Assembly (NCBI GenBank): GCA_963714145.1
Contig: OY970235.1
Span: forward strand, 7,874,001-7,938,000
DNA length: 64,000 bases
Origin: JBBWZH01 sp035544115
GTDB taxonomy: Bacteria; Actinomycetota; Actinomycetes; Mycobacteriales; CADCTP01
Direction: 5' to 3'
Shown here: positions 41,681 through 51,734 of the stretch, in pieces
Layout of the letters: every line of letters starts with the position of its first letter
Position numbering within the stretch: position 1 is the first letter of the stretch
Made by a program: the position numbers and the translations under genes
The notes under the pieces: generated by a model
The model's database searches: none
Told to the model about the DNA's origin: nothing
The model's input: the letters and a program-made list of their open reading frames with translations, nothing else

Positions 41681-42601
41681 ATGACAACGATCATCCGGGC
41701 GGCGATCGAGGGCACCGAGGCCGAGCCGGGCCACATTGCCGCCGCGGATGTCGCCCGCCTCATTACCGGGCTTGAGCGCGCCATTGCCCGCGCGGCGTAT
41801 GTCGCCCTCGGTCGGCAGCGGCGGGCAGTGGCAGGTCGGCACAACACCGCGGTCGAGCGCGCTTCGCGGCTCCGCTTCGTCGGTGTGGAGCGCGGCAGTT
41901 TCGTCGAACTGTTGGCTCTCCCGGACGCGAGTGAGCCAGGAGACGACGAGCTGCCGATCACCGTCGAGGCCCTCGGCAATGCCGCGTTCGATCAGTTGCT
42001 TGCCGCGCTCAGCGGTGCCGACGAGAACTCGCTCGATCGACAGCTCGCGGCGGCCGTCGCGCAACTTGCCGACGAGTTGGGTGTGGGAGAGCGGACTGAC
42101 CGCATCACTATCGGGTACGCGTCGGTTGCGGTGAGCCGGCACGCCGTGATCGATTCGGGGGTGCGCGCCTCGATGCACCGGGTCGCGCAGCTACCACCGC
42201 CGGAACGCAGCGATGTATTGGTCGGCAGGCTCGTCGAAGCCGACTTCGAGCGCCTCACCGCGCGCCTGCAGCCGCCCGCTGGCAAGCCGGTGACGGTCCG
42301 GTTTCCGGATGAGCTCGCCGACGAGATACACGAGGCTCTTCGCCAGGTGGCGACGCTTGAAGGGCTCGTCAGCTACGACCCGAAGACCTCGGTCGCGAGC
42401 AGCGTGCGGCTACGCGCGATCAGCCGCAGCGAGCAACTGGCCCTTGCGGTCGGCGACCTTGGCACGTTTTGGCAGCACGCTACATTCGAAGATCTGCAAC
42501 GGTCCCAAGGGGTAACCTCGCTCGATGTTGGAGACCTCTACGATGCTGATCTCGATGAGGAGGAGCGGGCGGCCCTGTATGCGGCCTTGATGGACGATTG
42601 A
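41681..42601 (+). CDS. Hypothetical protein paired with a PIN toxin
   Basis: 306 residues from ATG 41681; an in-frame ATG at 41645 is an alternative. It is mostly alpha-helical and less GC-rich than its neighbours. No family is recognised. Features include IIRAAIEGTEAEPGHIAAADVARLITGLERAIAR near the start and an acidic C-terminus (DVGDLYDADLDEEERAALYAALMDD). The stop overlaps the TTG of a PIN-domain gene, which suggests an antitoxin-like or regulatory partner, though it is large for a classical antitoxin. Confidence 0.6.
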   Translation: MTTIIRAAIEGTEAEPGHIAAADVARLITGLERAIARAAYVALGRQRRAVAGRHNTAVERASRLRFVGVERGSFVELLALPDASEPGDDELPITVEALGNAAFDQLLAALSGADENSLDRQLAAAVAQLADELGVGERTDRITIGYASVAVSRHAVIDSGVRASMHRVAQLPPPERSDVLVGRLVEADFERLTARLQPPAGKPVTVRFPDELADEIHEALRQVATLEGLVSYDPKTSVASSVRLRAISRSEQLALAVGDLGTFWQHATFEDLQRSQGVTSLDVGDLYDADLDEEERAALYAALMDD

Positions 42602-43037
42602 AACCGCATGAGGTTCCGGCTGGGCCGCTGCTGGTGGACACGGATGTCTTCAGTTCCTGAGGCTGGGCAAGGGCCGGCACGCCGATTTCGCCGCGCTGAT
42701 CGATGGACATGTTCTTGCGATGAGTTTCGCCACCGTCGGTGAAATTCTGGCCGGCGGGCACGCCGCCCGGCTGGGCAGCCGGCGAATGGACGAACTGGTT
42801 GCCACGGTCCGTCGCTTCGTAGTCATTCCGTACACGGCCGCCGTCGTGGAAGCCTGGGCGCCGTTGTACGCGAAACTGAGCGGGCACCTGCATGGGCAGG
42901 GTGTCAACGATATCTGGACTGCGGCCTGTGCGCTGACTCAGCTGCCACCGCTGCCGGTAGTCACGAACAACCTACGCGATTTCCGCGCTATCGCTGCCGA
43001 GGCACCCGGCCTCACGATCGTTCATCCCGACAGCTGA
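42598..43037 (+). pseudogene. PIN-domain ribonuclease toxin, frameshifted
   Basis: The frame opens at TTG 42598 (overlapping the upstream stop) with PHEVPAGPLLVDTDVFS, including the first catalytic Asp of PIN nucleases, then stops at a TGA at 42658. One missing T at about 42654 would restore FLRLGKGRHADFAALIDGHVLAMSFATVGEIL and the rest through GVNDIWTAACAL and VVTNNLRDF to the stop at 43037. The C-terminal part alone has an ATG at 42720. The intact toxin would be about 146 residues and cleave RNA. It may be inactivated, or the base may be a sequencing omission. Confidence 0.7.
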
Positions 43038-43095
43038 CGCGTTGGGTGGGGCGCGGCGGCGCCCCGGGTGGGCGCCGCCGCGGTGGTGGGGTGGG

Positions 43096-46008
43096 TCAGC
43101 GGGTGAAGACCTGGAATTCGGATAGGCGGACCTGGGCGGCGGTGGGGCTGGCGGTGGCGCAGTCGGTTGCGGCCCGCGGGTCGTCGTCCTGCTCGCCGGC
43201 GTAGAGCGGGTTGCCGGTGCACTGGCTGGTCAGGACCCGGAAGCGCAGGTGGGTGGCGGCGGTGGGCGGGAGGTCGAAGGAGCGCAGGTTGATCTCCGGG
43301 GAGAACGGGCGGAACGCGCCGGCCGGGAAGGCGTTCGTCGGGCTGGTGTAGACCGGCAGGAAGCTGGCGTCCTGGCTGCAGTCGGCGACGGCGGCGTTGC
43401 AGGCGAGGATGCTGAACGAGCGGACCGCGGAGAACCGGTTCTGCGGGCCCGGGTCGGCGTCGCCGGTGATCGCTGGGCGGAGCATCGCGCTGACGTTCAC
43501 CTGGCTCACCGTCTGCGGCGCCGTGCCGGCGAGGTCGACGGTGAACTGCTTGCCGGCGACCCCGGTCAGCGAGGCCCAGTCGGTGGCCTCGGTGTCGTCG
43601 CCGACCTTGTCCAGGTTGACGCCGTCACCGGTGATCGTCGCGCCGGACGCCACCGAGGCGAGGTTGCGGGGCAGGTTCAGCTTCAGCTCCTGCGTCCGGC
43701 CACCGAGGAAGAGGGTGCTGAACTTGTGGGCGCCGAAGCCGGCGCCGACCGCGGTCAGCTGGAACTTGGTGTTCGGCACGATCTGGAACGTGTCCGGCAG
43801 GGCCGTCTCCGGGTCGGTGTCGGCGACCGGCACGGCGCGCGCCTCGTAGTCGCCGACGTACACCCGGATCACCGCGCCGGCCGAGTCGCCCAGCGGGGCG
43901 AGGTGGACGGTCGCGTTGTTGGCGTACGGGGAGGCGAAGTTCGGCACCGCTTCGGTGTCCGCCGAGCCGTTGGTCGTCGCGTCCATGCCCATCCCGGACT
44001 CGGCGAACGCGCCCCAGATGATGTCCTGGTTGGCGCCACCGAACCGGACCAGGTCCGCGGCCAGCATGTTGTCACGCATGTCGAGCATGCTGACGCTGCT
44101 GACGGCCTGCAGCAGGAACGAGTCGAACATGAGCTGGATCCAGCGCCGGTTGCCCGGGCAGGCCTGCACCGACGTACGCCCCTCGGCGCAGGCCAGCTGG
44201 GACGACGGGGTGCCGGCGCCGTACCGGTTCACCATCGCGGTGCGCACCCGGTAGTTCGTGGCGTTCCAGATCTCGCCGTCCGCGTGCACCTCCGGACCGA
44301 CGAGGTCGAAGCCGAGGTCGGAGTAGTTCAGCGGGCTCTTGCTGATGTCGTAGTTGCGGATGCCGCGGGTGTTGCTGCCGGTGACGTAGGCGCCCTCCAC
44401 GAACGCGGTGTCGCCGGGCGCCCGCAGGCCGTTCTCGTACAGGTACTCCACCGCGGTCAGGTCGCCCCAGGACTCGCCCATGGACCCGCCCTGGAAGCCG
44501 CTGATCCCGCTGTCCGGGCCGGCGATCATGCGGTTGCTGATCGCGTGCGTGTACTCGTGCCCGATCACGGTCATGTCGTAGTCGCCGTCGACGCACGGCG
44601 GGTACGCGGTGCCGGCGACCGGCTGCCACATGAACATGTTGGTGGTGGGCTGCAGACCGTCCCGCGGGGTGCCCTGGTTGGCGTTGTTGCGGCTGCCACC
44701 CAGCGCGTTCTGCTGGGCCCGGCCCTGTTCGGCGTCGTTGCCCAGGCCGTTCGGCCCGAGGTTGACCGCCTGCAGGTTCCAGGCGCCCTCGGTGAAGCCG
44801 AGCAGGTAGGAGAAGTCGTGCATCCGGTTGTGCATCACGAACAGGTTCGTGATCGCCGCGTCGGCGTCGACCCGCTGGGTGGACGTGAACGTCGTCGGGT
44901 TGCACCGGGCGGCGTGCCACTGGTCGGTGAACGGGTAGGTGTAGTTGCGCGCGATGCTGGTGGTGGCCGGCGTCGCCGGGGTGCCCCCGCCCAGCGCCAG
45001 CACGTTGTTGGCGGAGTTGCCGATGGAGGTGAAGGTCGGTGTGCCGGTGGCCAGGTTGACGTCCCAGGCCTGGTTGGTGTTGGGGTCGCTGGCCGCCTTG
45101 GCGCAGCCGGTGCCCGGCTTCAGGCACCACTGCACGCGGCTGTCGGCGCCGGAGATCGGGGCGGTGGCGGGGAAGACGGCCCAGCGCGGGTTGTCGGAGT
45201 CGAAGTCGACCAGGTCCTCGCGGATCAGCACGCTGCTGTCCCGGGCGTCCACGTAGCTGGTCACCGCGGTCGGGGCAGCCCCGGCCATGGACGACAGCGT
45301 GATCGCGTACGCGGCGCGCGCGCCGTCGGCCGGGGTGGGCACCGCGACCGGGCGGACCTCCACCGGGCCGACCTGGTCGGCGGTCAGGCCCACGTCCCGC
45401 AGCGCGACGGCGACCGCGGCGTCGGCGCCGACGGTGGCCGGCTGGGGCGCGGCGGTGTCGCGGGCCAGCGAGGACGTCACCCGGGCCACCGTGCCGGCGT
45501 TGACCAGCACCGCGACCTGGCCGTCGTAGCCGGCGGGCAGGTCACCGAAGCGCTGCCGGAGCAGCACCACCGCGCCGGCGCCGATCGGGTTGACGGCGAG
45601 CAGGTCGAGGTTCGCGACGGCCTTGGCGTCCAGGCCGAACAGGTCCTGGTTGGCGGTCAGGTACTGGCGCGCGGCGGTCGCCGGGTCGGCGGCCAGGCCG
45701 GTGGCCAGCGCCCGCCCGGTGAACAGCGCGTTCGGGGTGCCGAGCTTGTTGAACTGGACCCGGCCGAGCTTGCTGGCCATCGAGCGCTGCCGGGCGTTCG
45801 GGGCGGCGGCGCCGGCCCGGTTGTCGAGGTCCATGGAGCTCTCGCCCGAGTTGGAGTCGATGCTCGGGGCGGCCTTCGCCGCGGCGGCGGGCGCCGGCGC
45901 GGCGCCCGCGGGGCCGGTGGCCAGGCCGACCAGCACCACCGTCGCGGCCAGCCCGGCGGCCGCCCGCATGGCCGGTCCCCGTCTCATCTTCGACCCTGAT
46001 CTGCGCAC
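43096..46008 (-). CDS. Secreted M36 (fungalysin-type) metallopeptidase
   Basis: 970 residues from GTG 46008, with AGGGAGG 6 nt upstream. A signal peptide (about 8-36, ending GPAGAAP) is followed by a propeptide with the FTP/PepSY-like pattern. The catalytic domain has the zinc motif VIGHEYTHAISNRMIAG and the downstream ligand region GSMGESWGDLTAVEYLY. The C-terminal ~250 residues are beta-rich and end in a discoidin-like LSEFQVFTR. It degrades extracellular proteins. It stands alone; the 46009-46207 interval upstream must contain its promoter. Confidence 0.92.
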   Translation of the reverse strand: MRRSGSKMRRGPAMRAAAGLAATVVLVGLATGPAGAAPAPAAAAKAAPSIDSNSGESSMDLDNRAGAAAPNARQRSMASKLGRVQFNKLGTPNALFTGRALATGLAADPATAARQYLTANQDLFGLDAKAVANLDLLAVNPIGAGAVVLLRQRFGDLPAGYDGQVAVLVNAGTVARVTSSLARDTAAPQPATVGADAAVAVALRDVGLTADQVGPVEVRPVAVPTPADGARAAYAITLSSMAGAAPTAVTSYVDARDSSVLIREDLVDFDSDNPRWAVFPATAPISGADSRVQWCLKPGTGCAKAASDPNTNQAWDVNLATGTPTFTSIGNSANNVLALGGGTPATPATTSIARNYTYPFTDQWHAARCNPTTFTSTQRVDADAAITNLFVMHNRMHDFSYLLGFTEGAWNLQAVNLGPNGLGNDAEQGRAQQNALGGSRNNANQGTPRDGLQPTTNMFMWQPVAGTAYPPCVDGDYDMTVIGHEYTHAISNRMIAGPDSGISGFQGGSMGESWGDLTAVEYLYENGLRAPGDTAFVEGAYVTGSNTRGIRNYDISKSPLNYSDLGFDLVGPEVHADGEIWNATNYRVRTAMVNRYGAGTPSSQLACAEGRTSVQACPGNRRWIQLMFDSFLLQAVSSVSMLDMRDNMLAADLVRFGGANQDIIWGAFAESGMGMDATTNGSADTEAVPNFASPYANNATVHLAPLGDSAGAVIRVYVGDYEARAVPVADTDPETALPDTFQIVPNTKFQLTAVGAGFGAHKFSTLFLGGRTQELKLNLPRNLASVASGATITGDGVNLDKVGDDTEATDWASLTGVAGKQFTVDLAGTAPQTVSQVNVSAMLRPAITGDADPGPQNRFSAVRSFSILACNAAVADCSQDASFLPVYTSPTNAFPAGAFRPFSPEINLRSFDLPPTAATHLRFRVLTSQCTGNPLYAGEQDDDPRAATDCATASPTAAQVRLSEFQVFTR

Positions 46009-46207
46009 TGGAGTCCTCCCTGGTCCGGACGTCGCAGGACGCCGGCCGATCAGGCAGGCGTCCGAACCGCACCACATGGGCGCGGCAGGGCAACGAAGTA
46101 CCGAAAACTGGCCTGTGAGTAGCAGACCAGATCTACCGTGCGCAAGGTGCAGTCACACCGTTGCAGCATGGAGTCAACAGGTATCCGGCTATACCGGACG
46201 TAGCATG

Positions 46208-48354
46208 TCAGGCCGTCGGGTGACCCAGCTCCCGCAGCAGCAGCGCGAACATGTCCGCGTACAGCTGGTCCTCCTGCTCGGTGCTGTCGGCCATGCCGTG
46301 CCCGCCGTGTTCCTCGACCCGCAGCAGCACCGGCCGGCCGGACGAGCTGGCCGCCTGCAGCCGGGCCGTCATCTTGCCCGGCTGCCAGGTCGCCACCCGC
46401 GGGTCGTTCAGCCCGGTGGTGAGCAGCACGGCCGGGTACCGGACGCCGTCGGTCACCCGCTGGTACGCGTCGGCGACGAGCAGGGCGGCCAGCCCGTCCG
46501 GGGTGCTGACGCTGCCGAACTCGGGCACGTTGATCGGTCCGTTCGCGCCGACCTCGGCCCGCAGGGCGTTCACCAGCGGCACCCGGAGCACCATCGCGCC
46601 CCACAGCTCCGGCCGGCGGACCAGCGCGCCGCCGGTCGGAATGCCGCCCGCGCTGGCGCCGCTGCCGGCGATCCGGCCGGCCGACGTGTAACCGGACGCG
46701 ATCAGGTACTCGGCGCAGTCGATCAGGTCGGTGATCGTGTTCTCCTTGGCCAGCCTGGCGCCGGCCTGCCGCCAGGCGTCACCGAGCTCGCCGCCGCCGC
46801 GGATGTGCCCGACCGCGTAGACACCGCCACGCTCCAGCCAGGCGAGCCGGCCCGGCCGGTAGCGCGGCGTGTTCGACAGCCCGTACGAGCCGTAGACGTC
46901 CAGCACGGTCGGGTGGCTGCCGTCCAGGGCGAGGTCGGCGCGGTGCAGCAGGGTCACCGGGATGGGCGTGCCGTCCCGGGCCGGCGCCAGCACCCGGTAC
47001 GTGCGCAGCTCGGGCAGCCCGGCCGGGACCGGCGCCTCGGCCGGCTCGGCGGTGATCTCGCCGGCGGTCAGGTCGTACCGGTAGCCGCGCGGCGGGGTCG
47101 TCCAGCCCTCGATCCGCAGCAGCACGGCGACCTCGCCGGGCGGGACCGACCACTCCTGGATCCCGCCGTCCAGCGGCAGCGGCACGTCCTCCGGTTCGTC
47201 CCCGGCCGGTTCGGCGGCACCCGGTTCGGCCCCGGTCGGTCTGGTGGCGGCCAGCCGGAGCCGGCGCAGCCGGCTGACGCCGACGTCCAGGTCGCGGATC
47301 AGCAGGTCGGCGCCGACCACCATGACCGCCTCGATCACCCGGTCGGACTCGGGCACTACGACGCGGGCCCGCTCGATCGCCGGGTCGGCCAGCGGGACGC
47401 TCAGCACCTGCCCGCGCGGCGCGCCCCGGCCGTTGATCAGGTACAGCGTGTCGGGGCCGAAGGCGAAGCCGCTGACCCGGTCGTCCGGGCCGGCCACCCG
47501 GACCCACGGACAGCTGGCCGGGTCGGCCAGCCCGGCCACCGGCGCCAGGTAGATCGTGTTGCTGGACAGCCCGAACGTGGTCCGGTGGCCGGCCAGCGCG
47601 GCGTGTGAGACGAGCGCCAGCACCTGGTCGGTGCCGGGCTGGTGGTAGAGGAACGGGCGGTCCCGCGGCTGCAGCGGCACCCGCGGGTTCAGCCCGCGGG
47701 CGAGCAGCACCTGGTCGGCCGCCGGGTCAGCGCCGAGCCGGTGCAGGCTGGTGCGGCTGTTCAGGCGGTGGGCGGTCGGGGCCGCGCCGGGCGTCGGGTC
47801 GAGGTAGGCGTGGTAGCGGAACGACTCGTCGTCGACCCAGCTCAGGAACGGGAGGCGGACGTTGCCGATGCTCTCTCCTCGACGATCGCGCCGGTCGCCA
47901 CCTCGATCACCCGGACGGTGGCGTTCTCCGAACCGCCGGCCGATATCGCGCACGCGACGTACCGGCCGGTGCGCGAGGGGCGGTAGAAACCGAGGTGGTG
48001 GTGGCCCGGCCCGGGGATCGTGGTCGGGTCCAGCAGCACCCGCTCGACCCCGTCGCCGGACTGCACGGTCAGCGCCGCCACCGGTGCGCCCGGGTCGGTG
48101 CGCAGGCAGAACTCCCACTCGCCGGCCCAGCTGAAGCCGGCCCGCTGCGTCCCGGTGCCGCGCAGTTCGCGGATGCGCCGGCGCAGCGGGTCCCGGTCCG
48201 GCAGCGCGGCGAACTGCTCGGCGGCCCAGGCGCCCTGACCGGCCAGCCACTGCGCGTACCCGGCCGACGGGGTCTCCATCCAGCGGTACGGATCGGCGAC
48301 CGCGGTGCCGAAGTAGCTGTCCTGAACCGGCTCAACGCGGGCAATCGGCGGCAT
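46208..48354 (-). pseudogene. S9-family prolyl oligopeptidase, frameshifted
   Basis: ATG 48354 opens MPPIARVEPVQDSYFGTAVA and DPYRWMET, the standard N-terminus of prolyl oligopeptidases. The frame runs to VATGAIVEE, then breaks in a short GA-repeat (CTCTCTCC, 47871-47878 on the + strand). The rest continues in another frame as ESIGNVRLPFLSWVDDESFRYHAYLD to a normal C-terminus. The catalytic Ser is in GSGASAGGIPTGG, the Asp in GLNDPRVATWQPGK and the His in EEHGGHGMAD. The restored protein would be about 714 residues. The catalytic domain looks under selection, so the shift is recent or a sequencing error. Confidence 0.8.
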
Positions 48355-48489
48355 GCGCCCCATCTTGCCGCGTGCCCGGACGGGCAGCCGGGGTACCCGG
48401 ATGAGTGTCCTGTTGCGGGTATGCGCCGCTGGCACGCCGCCCCGACGCTATGGCCCACAGCAGGTTGGTCTGACCCGGGGGGATACGGC

Positions 48490-51400
48490 ATGGCTCAGCA
48501 ACTCGTGCAGACCTACTCGTTCCGGCGGCAGCGGGCGGTGCTCTCGCCGGACCTGACCGCGACCCTGGTCGCCGGGCCGGCGGACGGGCCGGACCCGGCC
48601 GCGCTGGCCCGGATCGAGGCCGAGATGGTCGCCGCCGGGCGGGCCTTCACCGACCGCCGGTACCAGGACGCGATCGGGCACTACCGCACCGCCGAGACCC
48701 TGATCTGGCAGCAGCTCGACCCGCGCTCGCCGTCGGTATCGGTGACCGGATTCGTGCCACCGCGGGACGAGACCGTCTTCCAGCCGCTGATCGAGCTCGC
48801 GCTGGAGTGGACCCACATCCTGCAGTTCCTGCCGCCGCGGCCGGGCCCCGGCCCGATCACCCCGCTGGACGCGAACGTGCTGAAGGTGGCCAACAAGGTG
48901 GACGCCGTCGGCCTGAAGGCGGCCGCGCTGGCCGGCCCGGACGCGGCGACCGCGATCAGCCTGCTGGAGTACGGCACCGCGCTGACCGCGGCCGGAAACA
49001 TCGAGGGCGCGCGGAACGTGCACGAGCGGGCCGCCAAGCTGGCGCCGGAGGTGGTGCAGCAGTACGACGCCGGCACCGGCAGGGGCGTACCCGGTGCGGC
49101 CGTGCCGGCCGCCGTCGAGGCCGGGCCGCACACCACCGGCGCCGAGCCGACCGGCCCGGTCCGGCCGACCGGCCCGGTCCGGCCGAACGGTGCGGGCGCG
49201 GCCCGGGCGGGAGTGGCGCTGGCGGCCCCGGCGGCGGTGCCGGTGCAGCTGACCGCGCAGCGGTCGCTCAGCCTCAGCACCGTCGCCGGCAGCAAGAGCT
49301 TCAGCTGGAAGGTGGGCGCCCCGCCGGCGAAGGAGGTGCAGGATCTGGTCTACGCGGCCCGCACCAGTGCGAACTACCAGCTGGCCACCGACCGGCTGAT
49401 CCACCCGGTCGAGCCGGCCGACTTCGCGCTGGCGCTGGGGCACGCGTACTTCTACGAGATCCCGCTCGGGCTGGCCGAGTGCTACCACGCGCTGGGCGAC
49501 TGGCCGGCGGCCGAGGCGAACTACCTGACCGCGGCGAAGTACAAGTACCTGAACGCGCAGACCGAGGCGCCGTTCATCTGGGTCCGGCTCGGCACGCTGT
49601 ACGTCGACTGGGGCATCGCGCTGTACAAGCTGGAGGAGTTCCAGAACGCGCTGAACATCTTCACCCGGGTCGTCACGCCGAACCGGACGGTCCCGGTCAG
49701 TCCATTGTGGACAACGGCCGGGCTGGCCCCGGCGGTCGGCCTCGCCACCCCGCTGGTGTCCAAATTGGACGACATCGCCGCGCTGTCGGCGCAGGCCGCG
49801 ATCGGGACCGTGCTGCTGTCCGCCTGGCAGCAGATCGTGAAGCTGGTCGCCGGGCTGGACTTCTGGGGGCTGCCGACCCAGATGGTTCCGATCTGGACCT
49901 ACGACTACCTGCGCTCGGTGGCGGTGCAGTTCGCCCAGCTGGCCGTCTCCACCGAGCGGGACGTGATCAGCTACTGGTCGCGGGCCGAGGCCGCCGACCT
50001 GACCCGGCTGCAGCTGGTGCAGGCCAGCGGGCAGGCGCAGGCCGAGGTGTCCGTGGCGCAGCGCCAACTGGCCGCCGCGAACGCCGAGACCGACGCGTAC
50101 GGCAAGGCGCTGGCGCTGGCCAACAAGCGGGCGGCCGACGCGAACACCGACGCCACCGCGTACGCGGCGATGTCGTCCGACGCGCTGATGCACCAGGCGC
50201 TGTCGCAGCAGCTGTCCGGCGGCGAGGACGGCGACGCCAGCCAGCTGGACGCGCTGGCCGACCGGATGATCCTGGGCAACTACAGCCTGTCCGGCGACGC
50301 GGGCACGCTGGCCGCGGCCGAGGGGCTGACCGCGGCCCGGCTCAACCAGCAGTACGAGGTCGGCCGGATGCAGCGGCAGGCGCAGGAGCTGGGGCTGGCC
50401 GCCAACCAGGCGCAGGCCGAGCTGGCCGCCGCGCAGGCCCGGGCCAGCGCGGCCAGCGCCGCGGTCGGGCTGTCCCAGCTGCGCGCGCACGACGCGCAGC
50501 AGTTGGCGGCCGCGTTCAACGCGCAGGTCTTCACCCCCGAGGTGTGGTGGCGGCTCGGCGACACGCTGGACGGCATCTACCAGCGCTACCTGGCGATGGC
50601 GCTGCAGGTGTCCCGGCTCATGCAGCACGCGTACAACTTCGAGACCGACTCCGACCTGCACGTGATCCGGGCCGACTACGCCAGCGTGGAGGTGGCCGGG
50701 CTGCTCGCCGCGGACGCGCTGCTGGCCGACATCGAGCAGTTCGACTTCGACCTGGTCACCCAGACCAAGGACAAGGTGCAGCCGGTCAAGCTGACCGTCT
50801 CGCTGGCCGAGAAGTACGGGTACGCCTTCGAGACCCAGTTCCGCGGCAGCGGCGCGCTCGACTTCGAGACCTCGATCGACGACTTCGACCGCGCGCTGCC
50901 GGGCACCTACGCCGGCCGGCTGGAAGCGGTCGAGGTGGCCGTGGAGGGGCTGATCCCGGCCACCGGCCTGCACGGCACGCTGACCAACAACGGCGTCTCG
51001 TCCTACCGGATACCCGGCGGCACCGGGCTGAAGTACCGGCTGCAGCCGCGCGAGACGCTCGTCCTGTCCGACTACGCCAAGCGCAGCGACGAGCTGCTGC
51101 TGCCGACCGACCCGCGGGTGCGCGGCGTGTTCACCGGCGCCGGGGTGGCGTCCAGTTGGCGGCTGGAGCTACCGAAGGCGGTCAACGACCTGGACTACGG
51201 CTCGCTGCTGGACGTGAAGCTGACCTTCTACTACCAGGCCCGGTTCGACCCGGACCTGCGCACCGCGGTGCTGGCCCAGCTGGCCGCGCACCCGTCGATC
51301 AACGCCGGGCAGCGGGCGGTGCCGCTGCGCTGGCTCTACCCGGACGCGTTCTTCCGGCTGCAGGACACCGGTTCGCTGACGATCACGCTCGGCCCCGGCG

Positions 51401-51729
51401 ACTTCCCGCGCAGCCAGGCCAGCCCGGTGCTGACCAGCGTCGGCCTGGTGCTCGCCACCGACGGCACGGTGCCGGCGGCCGGCATCGCGGTCGATCTGGC
51501 CACCCCCGGCCACCCGGCCGCGGTCCGGGCCACGACGGCGGCCGGCGGGATCATCAGCGGCACCGCCGGTGCCTGGGTCCCGCTCGGCACCGGCACCGCG
51601 TTCGGCGCGTACACGCTGGCCATCCCGGCCGCGGCCAACCCGGCCCTGGTGCACGACGGCGCGCTGGACCTCGGCCCGATCGGCAACGTCGCGCTGGTGC
51701 TGGGCTACTCGTTCACCCCGCGGGCCTGA
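48490..51729 (+). CDS. Tc-toxin TcA-like protein, short form
   Basis: 1079 residues from ATG 48490, with GGGGGG 6 nt upstream. The N-terminal third is helical and TPR-like (GLAECYHALGDWPAAEANYLTAAKYKYLN near residue 325). A long coiled-coil with AEVSVAQRQLAAANAETDAYGKAL spans about 500-680. The C-terminal part matches the TcA C-terminal TcB-binding domain: SLAEKYGYAFETQFRGSGALDFE (about 771-793), GTYAGRLEAVEVAVEG, and GVASSWRLELPKAVNDLDYGSLLDVKLTFYYQ (about 885-917). Usual TcA subunits exceed 2000 residues; the large shell and receptor-binding regions are missing. The gene ends 5 nt before the TcB-TcC start. Confidence 0.8.
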   Translation: MAQQLVQTYSFRRQRAVLSPDLTATLVAGPADGPDPAALARIEAEMVAAGRAFTDRRYQDAIGHYRTAETLIWQQLDPRSPSVSVTGFVPPRDETVFQPLIELALEWTHILQFLPPRPGPGPITPLDANVLKVANKVDAVGLKAAALAGPDAATAISLLEYGTALTAAGNIEGARNVHERAAKLAPEVVQQYDAGTGRGVPGAAVPAAVEAGPHTTGAEPTGPVRPTGPVRPNGAGAARAGVALAAPAAVPVQLTAQRSLSLSTVAGSKSFSWKVGAPPAKEVQDLVYAARTSANYQLATDRLIHPVEPADFALALGHAYFYEIPLGLAECYHALGDWPAAEANYLTAAKYKYLNAQTEAPFIWVRLGTLYVDWGIALYKLEEFQNALNIFTRVVTPNRTVPVSPLWTTAGLAPAVGLATPLVSKLDDIAALSAQAAIGTVLLSAWQQIVKLVAGLDFWGLPTQMVPIWTYDYLRSVAVQFAQLAVSTERDVISYWSRAEAADLTRLQLVQASGQAQAEVSVAQRQLAAANAETDAYGKALALANKRAADANTDATAYAAMSSDALMHQALSQQLSGGEDGDASQLDALADRMILGNYSLSGDAGTLAAAEGLTAARLNQQYEVGRMQRQAQELGLAANQAQAELAAAQARASAASAAVGLSQLRAHDAQQLAAAFNAQVFTPEVWWRLGDTLDGIYQRYLAMALQVSRLMQHAYNFETDSDLHVIRADYASVEVAGLLAADALLADIEQFDFDLVTQTKDKVQPVKLTVSLAEKYGYAFETQFRGSGALDFETSIDDFDRALPGTYAGRLEAVEVAVEGLIPATGLHGTLTNNGVSSYRIPGGTGLKYRLQPRETLVLSDYAKRSDELLLPTDPRVRGVFTGAGVASSWRLELPKAVNDLDYGSLLDVKLTFYYQARFDPDLRTAVLAQLAAHPSINAGQRAVPLRWLYPDAFFRLQDTGSLTITLGPGDFPRSQASPVLTSVGLVLATDGTVPAAGIAVDLATPGHPAAVRATTAAGGIISGTAGAWVPLGTGTAFGAYTLAIPAAANPALVHDGALDLGPIGNVALVLGYSFTPRA

Positions 51730-51734
51730 CCGGC

